NCBI RefSeq assembly: GCF_000003815.2
Contig: NC_049996.1
Span: forward strand, 14,168,374-14,232,373
Source: Branchiostoma floridae
Lineage: Eukaryota; Chordata; Leptocardii; Amphioxiformes; Branchiostomatidae
Reading direction: 5' to 3'
Length of the DNA: 64,000 nucleotides
A program made the translations under genes and the position numbers. Positions within the stretch are counted from its first letter, which is position 1. Every line of letters begins with the position of its first letter. A model generated the notes under the pieces. That model was not told where the DNA came from, did no database searches, and saw only the letters and a list, made by a program, of their open reading frames with translations. Positions 25,501 to 34,500 of the stretch are shown piece after piece.

Positions 25501-28500
25501 TAGGAGCATCTCTTCTCCCCAAGTCAGAAATAGGCAGCTAGACTAAATAGGCAGCTAGAGGTTACAAAAAGATTTCCTGTCTGTGTGATACAGCATCAAT
25601 GATAACCAAGAGGGAAAAAGTTTGACAGATGCACGATCATCAACTTTTACAACAAAGGTGAGACCTACCATCTTTCTTCTTGTCCGACCGCCCACTAAAC
25701 TTGGCAGCCCGACTGCTCATCTGACTCCCCCTCATGGACTGGTGGACGTGGGAGGGCGGGGCACTCAGGCTGTCCTGGCTACTCTTCACACTGGCAGCAT
25801 CTCCTCCTGGGGATCAATGTAACATGTTGTAAAGCTTGAATACACAATATTAGGCATGCAATTCTACAGCACATATAGCAAACTGATCTCCATCAAATAA
25901 ATCAACATAAAAGACTGTCTATGAGAAAGATTGGCAAAATGTACAAAGTCATGTACGTAATATGAACTGTACATTTAAAAAGCCACTATGGTACTACTTT
26001 AAGCTGTCCAAGGTATTGTGCACAAAGTCATGTACATGTGTATGTATGTTTTGTATATGCATGTGTGTGTGCATATATGTCTGTGGGTATGTCTAGATCT
26101 GTGTGTGCGTGTCTATGTTTGCAAGCACATGCATGTGTGTCTGTGTGTGCATGTACTGTACGTGTATGTGTGTGTGTGTGTGTGTATGTTTGTGTGTGCA
26201 TGTGTGTGTGTTTGTCAAAAACACACTCAGGTAATTTGATAAAGATCACTAATAGGTACAGTTTGAAATTGTTGAAAAATAAATGAATGCTGACATACCC
26301 GCTATACTGCCATCCCCTATACTCCTGACCACCAGACTCCGGTTGCTCTTCTCACTCCCAGACACACTAACACCAGCCACACTGCCGCTGCCTCTCCTCT
26401 TCCTACTGCCATCTCCTACTGACTCTGCTGTGGAAACAAAACAGTCAAGAGTCAGTCTTCTCACTCCCAGACACACTAACACCAGCCACACTGCCACTGC
26501 CTCTTCTCTTCCTACTGCCATCTCCTACTGACTCTGCTGTGGAAACAAAACAGTCAAGAGTCAGTCTTCTCACTCCCAGACACACTAACACCAGCCACAC
26601 TGCCACTGCCTCTTCTCTTCCTACTGCCATCTCCTACTGACTCTGCTGTGGAAACAAAACAGTCAAGAGTCAGTCTTCTCACTCCCAGACACACTAACAC
26701 CAGCCACACTGCCACTGCCTCTTCTCTTCCTACTGCCATCTCCTACTGACTCTGCTGTGGAAACAAAACAGTCAAGATTCAGTCTTCTCACTACCAGACA
26801 CACTAACACCAGCCACACTACCGCTCCCTCTCCTTTTCCTGCCACCATCTCCTACTGACTCTGCTGGGAAACAAAACAGGAGTGTCAAGATTCAGGCTGT
26901 AATGCAGAGTATCTGATGACAACAATTATCATGGTATTTAACAAATGAAATTTCCCAACATTTTGCCATAGGAACAAAGCAGTTACACTCAAAGCACAAC
27001 TTTTCTTATTAAAATGTGCTTTCTTCTTTGTAGAACTACGATTTGCACATGATTTAACTGCATGTTACCAAGCTTTTGATCGTGATTTAGTAGCATTTCA
27101 AACACGATTCTCATGGCTTTTGCACGAGAAAAAAACACATTTAAAACCTGGTAAAACAAGTCGGAAGGGATGTTGCTCTACATCTGTACTGTGAAAGTCA
27201 GACCTTTACCTGCCAAGTTAGCCAGGTTTTCCCCCAGGCTTGCTTGTGATGGTTGTTTCTGTGGTTTCGGTTTTGCTGCTGCTTTCTGTTCTGCCCCTCT
27301 TGGTGTCACTCCACCTCCCTTTGGAGGAAGTGTCTTTTTCGCCTCCTTTTTAGGCGGTGCAGTGTCCTCAGCAGTCGGAGGAGGGGCTTCAATCTTCTCC
27401 ACTCTCTCCCTTTTGGGAGTGGGAACTTTCCCGATGACAAATTTCTCCACTTTCTTCCCGGAGGAAGACGCCTTGGAGGCTGGAGTCTCCTTTCCTTGAG
27501 GAGCAGAAGATTTTGGCTTAGGAGTCACCACAACAGACATGCGTTCTTCTGTTCTTTCTTCCATCTCTTCTTCTTCTTCTTCATCTTCTTCATATTCCTC
27601 ATCATCTTCTTCTTCATCTACATCTATCTCATCTTCTTCATCATCCTCCTCTTCATTTTCCTCCTCCGGCTCTTCCTCTACTACTTCCCCTATCTTACTA
27701 CCGAGAGAGGAACGAGCAGAAGACTTGGAGCGCTTGCTGGAGTGTTTCTCGGATTGTTTCTCGACCGCGGCAGCCATTTTCTCCTCCTCCTCTGCTCGCC
27801 GAAGGATCTCCTCCTCATCCATCTGTACCCAGCCATGTTCATCATCATCCAGGGACTCATCTGTGGTGCCTGTGGGTTGGACAAATTAATATCAGATTAG
27901 ATGATGATGTATCTTAGAAACTTATGGAAAAGTTTTACCTGTTTTTTCTGTAGCTAGTAATTGGCTTTTTGTTAAAACATACAACTGTTACAGTAAAGTT
28001 GAACAAATCGGCCTCGTAGTAAAGATAGAATTGTCCTGAAAATTATCACAATCATTTACAATGATTGCAAAAAAAAATTATAGAAGAAATCTTATTCAAA
28101 GTATGTACAAGTCATGGTCATTATTGTTAACATGGCATGAAAGTTACTGACAATACAAAAAACAGGGTTTTTCCCAACACTATCAAAACCAAGAGCTATG
28201 TCTAACACTAGTTATAGCAGAGTTCCATAGTCTGACAAGGAGTTAAGCCAGTGCAGGTATCACATTTATGGTGCAGCATTCATTTACACCTTGAGAGTAT
28301 TGATTAATGGATAAAACATCTTTGGCAGTATTTGTACTCACTTTGCCACGGCTCGAATCCAGTGTTTGCCATGGTGGCTCTAATCTCAGGCCGCTCCTGC
28401 AGGGGGGTGCCCTTCTGGGGGGTACCCCCTCCAAGGTGGTGCAGGGGGGTTGGAGGTTCCATTGTGATGGTAGGAAGTTTCTCTGGCACTTTGTCTGACA

Positions 28501-31500
28501 CCTGATAATTGCACAAAATGACAAAATACATCATTATGATAATGTAAACCAAATTAACCCCTGCCAACAATTACTTAAGATCTCTAAGTGGTACAATGAA
28601 AGATAGATGAAACATGGACACCACAACAAGCTGTACTGTTCATAAATTCATGAAAGTTTTTTCCTGTTTCTGTCAATTTTTGAGTGCAATTATTCATTTT
28701 TTTTTATTGTCTTCTGTCTATACATACATTCTATATTGTTCTCAATCCCCTCTATAAACATTCCTGGTGGTTTCATTGTACACAAAATCTGTCTGACTAA
28801 AAAATATGGAACAAAACTGACCTCTCTAACAGTCCGGTAATCCACACTGCCCCTCTTTATCCCCACCTTGATGGGAGGGAGGTTGGGAACACTCGATATC
28901 TCACTCTGTACCTCCGCTAAATCACCTTGGAAAACATCTGTCTGGTACCTGGGGGAAAGAACAGAAAACAAGTCAGCAAAAATCATTATGAAGTAAAGAA
29001 AAAAGGACAAAACTTGGGTATGTTTTGTCATTAGTATTTTCTAACATTCAAAGAACATTATCAATGACTCGCCAAATAGCAGTTACTCAAGCAACTGGAT
29101 ATGATTTTGGAAACAGTCAGACATTTAAGATAGTCAAATAGGAATAAAATTAAAACAAAGAAAAAAAGTCAAGACAAGGTTGTCTTCCTCTCCTTTGCAT
29201 ATAAATTCATAATCATAGTTAGGGTATAAAACCTGCACTCCAACAAAATCTCAGTGTCATTGACAAAAGGTAGTGAATGCTACCAGACACATCTTAAAGT
29301 GTCCAAAATCATATATATATATATATATAGTTGCTTGTCTGACAATGAGTAACTACTACCTGTGTATTTGGCATATCTTATTACCTGGATGTCTAACCTT
29401 CATAGACATACAATGACTCACCCAGTGTCACTCTGCTTGGCCATCCTGTCCTTGGCTATAGGAGGCAGTATGGGTGGAAGGGTTCCCTCGAAAGTGGTAC
29501 TGGAGTACTGCCTAGAGGGAGTGGCTCTGCTGTGGTCTCGTGTGGACAGGCTGGGAACACTAAAGTGGGTCTCTCGGCCGGGCTGGGTGGATGCGATGGA
29601 CGCTCTTCTCATGGCTGGAATAGCAAATGGAACTTGATCAGAAACATTTGAGGTGTGATTTTTATTATTTGATACAACTGAATTGTTTAAGCTTTAAAGC
29701 TTTAAAGCTGCAGTGAAACAGCCAAAAATTCAAAATATTAATACGAATTCAAATGGAACTTCATTAGAACACATTTGAAGGGTGATATTAATTATTTACT
29801 ACAACTGAATTGATAAGATCATCTGAAACATTCACAAAATTAATGTACTATGATAATCAGACTTTTTGTCTTTTTGTTGCCTTCCTTCTAAACAATCAAA
29901 TTCACACAGCCACACAGGATTGAAATAGCATAAAACTAGCAGGTTGAAATACTCTTCAGCTACAATTGCATATGTTTGAAATTACTGTTTTACACTAACA
30001 TGAAATATTCCATATATATGCATCATTATCTTAACACATGTGGTTAGGTTGACATTGTAACATCAGAAGTAGAACTCATAACTGGTGTCAGAAGTGGGAT
30101 TGCTGCAAGTATGCTGCTGGGTCTAAAAAAAATGGGCTGACAACATTTTAAAGCTTTGTAGCATCCCTCCTGCTGACAAAGGAGCAAAAGAGATGGAGGA
30201 AGCTCATAAAAAAACACCACCATGCAGTATGCAGTGCCCCCACAACCGGGCAGTGATGGGTTAAGAGACCCAGGATGATGCTGAAGATGAAGACATTGTG
30301 TAAGAAGAGGAATCGATGTGATCTAACTTGTACAAAGTTGGGCAATACAAACTTACTAGTTTCTGAAGTGAGTCCGCTTCCCTTCAGCATCCCAGTGTAG
30401 TACTTGGCATGTGAAGGGTTCGGGTTCCCCTCTGTACTCTCTGCCTCGGGGATGTCTAACGTCAGAACGCTGGCGCGGCGGTTAAAGTTTGGGAACGTGG
30501 GAGCCGGTCTGCTCGGTGGTTTGGTGGAAGTGACGAGTGACTAGAAAAAACACAGAAATGGATGATGTGAATGGATGGAATTTGTAAGTCACTCTATGCA
30601 ACAACAAATACATTTTCCATGTCACTGTGGATTCCTTTCTAGCTTATCTGCTTTTGGGCTTGGCTAAAGCGATAAGGGACTAGAAAAATAACATGAAACT
30701 AGATGATCATCACAGTGAATGGATGAAATTGTAAAAACACTCAATTCAACACCAAATACATCTTCCATATCCCATGGCCATTCTTTTATAATCTAAGATT
30801 CTAAAAATTTGCAATAAATCATAGAGGTTGCTTAACCTAATAAATTGTCAAAGTCAATAATATGCATCCAAGCTATTGCTTAGAATAAAACAATAGCATT
30901 TACAGTTTACAGCAGATCTTAAGGGTAAGTTGTTTCAAGTTTTACCTCAATGGCCCTCCTCATGTCCACCTGTGTTGTAGTTGAGGCGTTGTCTTTGACC
31001 TCATCATAGATATCTTCTGGCTCCCCTCCCTCACGACTGGACAGCTGGTGTGCGTATGCAGTTGCTAGCAGCTCTGTAAGAACCTAGAATCACAATGAAA
31101 AATACATGCAAATCAATCATTATTATAACAAATTATAGTGTTAGAAAGCCTGGCAGAACAACATCTCTGACTGGACGTCCCTCAGCCTACAGGAGAGGAT
31201 AACCCTGGCTAGGGAAAGACGAACCTGGAGGCAACTCTCTTCTTCGTGGCCTTATCCCCCCAACGACCTGGAGGTCAAGGGACTAGGTAGGTAGGTAGGT
31301 AGGTAGTGTAAACAGTTATACAAACTGCAAACAAAGTATAACTCTACTTAGTATGGTATTGTATTGTAATGTATGTAAAACCATTTAGCCCTACAAAGTA
31401 ATTGAAATGTTGAAATAAGAGTGTGCAGTACTGATTGAAAACTGACAGTAACATTATAGTATCATTCCAGCTGTTACGGTATCATTTTAGTAGTCACATT

Positions 31501-34500
31501 ACAGTTTTTATTTCAGCTCTGTAGCTTTACTAATGGTAAAGTTAACACCATTGGTATACTAGAACTGTTAGAACTGTTAACTGAAGAACTTAGCAGTGAA
31601 ACAGATTTTAACTTTCAGTTTTATATTTTTGCATAGTATTACTATTAGATACCTCATGTTTCTCCCCTAGTCTGAGCTCGTTGTATGGCAGTTCCTTGAT
31701 GTTCCCATCCTCGTGTACGACAGTCTTGATCTGTCCGAAGGGGCTGGGGTGGTGGGGAGGTGACACCGGGCCTATAACAGACTCCTGGTCAACCTCCATG
31801 GCTGAGTCTGGGGTACCACGGCCTGAAAATGAAGGCATTTCCACATTGATATCAATAACAATTTTCTCGAATGAAAACCTAATTTTTTATACTGAATCAT
31901 CATAAAGGTTACCATAAATACAACCATGGCAAAAAGAACTTTTCGAAGATCATTTCTTGGAATGAAAGGGACAGTTATCAAGATTGAATTGTGCACAAAT
32001 TCAGGCTTTAAACTTTAGAATGAAGACCTACAAACAAATGGTCTTGTGAACACTTGTTGGTGAACACTTTACTTGTGTGCACAGTCACACATCTAGATCA
32101 CATCATAACTTGCCTGAACATGTGTTTGACAAGTTTTGGTTCTTATAAGACTAAACCAATACAATGTCATAATGCTTTTTTGATGAAACTACGGTTTGAA
32201 GGGCTGCTACCCACCAGAATCTATCATGTCGGGTTTAACACGGTAAAACTCGTAGTTGCCAAAGTTTCCGGGAGACTGCATCATGTTACGGTTGAGACGG
32301 TACGGCGGAGGGATGTACGACAAGTTCTCGTAGCGCCGCTTGGTAGACAGACTGTGTCCGAAGGGGTTTTCTCTGTACAGCGTCTTGTCAGATACCCTGC
32401 CTATAAAAGAAAAAAGACAACATGGTATTGATTCATTTTAATTTGTATATTACTGTAAAGGAAGAAACGTTTGTGATCACTCAGTGGTTTCATGTTCGTG
32501 GTTATAATGAATGAATGAATGAATGAATGAATGAATGAATTTATTGATCAACAATCCTACAGGGTACAATGTATGGCAACCAATAACAACTAATAGCTAT
32601 ACAGACAATATAATGGAACCACCTCTTTGCCACAAGCTTAAAACCACCATAAAACATGAATGCATATTTTTCTCCCTCCATGAATAAATATGTAAATCCC
32701 CATAGAATTAAATGCAGTTACAGTACTAGTACAATTGAATAAAAGAGTCTGTTTTAATGTCCTGGTGCCAGGAAGATTAGCTACCTACAAATTCTGTATG
32801 GTAGCTAATTAAAGAGCTAAATAAAGTATCCAAGTATCCAAGTTTTTATAATTCAAAATCCCTGTGTAACATATGAAAGGACGATACCTGATGACTTTAA
32901 CTTGTTGAGCATGCTGTCATCCCAGAGTCTGGACCAGTTGGAGATGTATCGTTTTGCTGAGAACCCTGGCCGCACCTTACGAGCCCACAGATCTTTCTGT
33001 CGATGGTGCAGGAATTTGAGATACAACTCCTCATTGGAACCAGTCTGAAAGGAAAACAAAACATCTGTAACTCAAATGACTTTTATGGAAAATTCTCCAA
33101 GTTCAACAATATATGAGTAGGCAAAGGTTAAAATGTTTTTATGTTGAATAACCATTTCATTAAAAAATATTCAAATATAATTATTAGGTAAAGTTTCACA
33201 TTTCTCTTTTAATGACTCTTGATTGCAGCTGATATTTTGTTCACACAGATTCAAAATGGAAATTGAAAACAATTATTTATAATATCATATTGATGTTTTC
33301 ATTCAAAATAAGACTCTGTCTTACTGACTTACCGCTTTGCCATACTGTAGGATTGCCTTGCTTAGATCACTAATATTTTTCAGCTGGAAGGATTCTTCTA
33401 TCTCAGAAAGTCTTCTCAATTGCCGAGCCCTTCTTTTCCTCTTCTCCACCTTGCCTTCGTGTGTCTTGTGCGCTAAGTCCTCAGAGTACAGTAACAGTGG
33501 CCCTTTCCTGGTGCTAAATGTCCGTGGCACAGTGAGAGGGCTGGAGAAGCGTTCTGTATGGGCTGTTGTTGCCCCGCGGACGGACTTGGTGTGGTGGGTT
33601 CCCCGAGAAAGCTGTCGGCTTTCGATCGGTGGCAGGAAAAACTGATTCCGCTGCTCCTCTGAGGGGATGTTATGATAGTCCTGTACAGGCAAATGAAGGA
33701 ACTGTTTATAAATAATAGATCGTGAAGAATGATTCTGATAGTTAGCATTTGGGGTTGGAAAAAGAATTCATCTGTTATATAATACAAGTCAGAGCCATTC
33801 CATTCAAATTGTCAAAGAGGTTCCACTAGAAAGTTTTTACCTCCTTGGTCACAGGCACTCAAATAACTTTTTTTTCAACTCAGCCCTTCCCTTTTCTTTC
33901 AAGTTACAACATTGTCAAATGCACCACCCAACCCATTTGATCTTTTAAAAAAGGTTTACGATAATCCCCATTACTTTTGAATGGAATAGCCCTTTCCAAT
34001 GTACATTTAGACTCTATATTATTTTATAGTAAAAAGAATACCACCACCACTATAGTGCTGCCACCAACCACCATCACCGCTATATAACAGTGCAGAGAAT
34101 GCTCTAAACTTTCAATATGGCATGCTGAAATATAATATGCCAAGGGTTCATGCATTCTTCTCATAGAAGCTTGCATGGACTCTAAGTAAGTCTAACAGAA
34201 GATGCTAAGTTGTGGGAAAAAGAGGCTTGAGAAAACTATTTTATCCAGATGCCCTTAACGCATTTCTCTAGAACATTCCATTTGGAACCTTCGAGAAGGG
34301 ATAACCTGATCTGAATTTTGTCGACAAAATTACAAAGTCGACTGTAAAAATCCAAAGTCGTACATCCAAAAGTTTCCAAAAGGTCCCGTCTTAGAGATAT
34401 AGGTGCATCTGGATATAAGAGATTTCTCAGTAACATAGTATTAGAACTAAGTGTTTTGCTAGTCTCATGCCATGTCTAGTGATGAAGCAAGGGGGTAAAA

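Larger units (their letters stand above)
26428..26900 (-). repeat. 109-bp tandem duplication of exon 12 start plus acceptor
   Basis: Four tandem units with exact 109-bp spacing of all landmarks: 37 nt of intron-like sequence ending in a cag acceptor, then 72 nt of exon. The parent is the first part of exon 12. Confidence 0.85.

Noticed and set aside
26018-26286. Cys/Val-rich and His/Thr-rich frames
   Set aside because: Artefacts of a TG/CA microsatellite.
27253-27900. Long Phe/Leu- and Ser-rich plus-strand frames opposite exons 11, 16, 20, 26 and 28
   Set aside because: They are complements of Glu/Lys/Arg-rich coding sequence; the minus-strand exons have splice sites and frame continuity.
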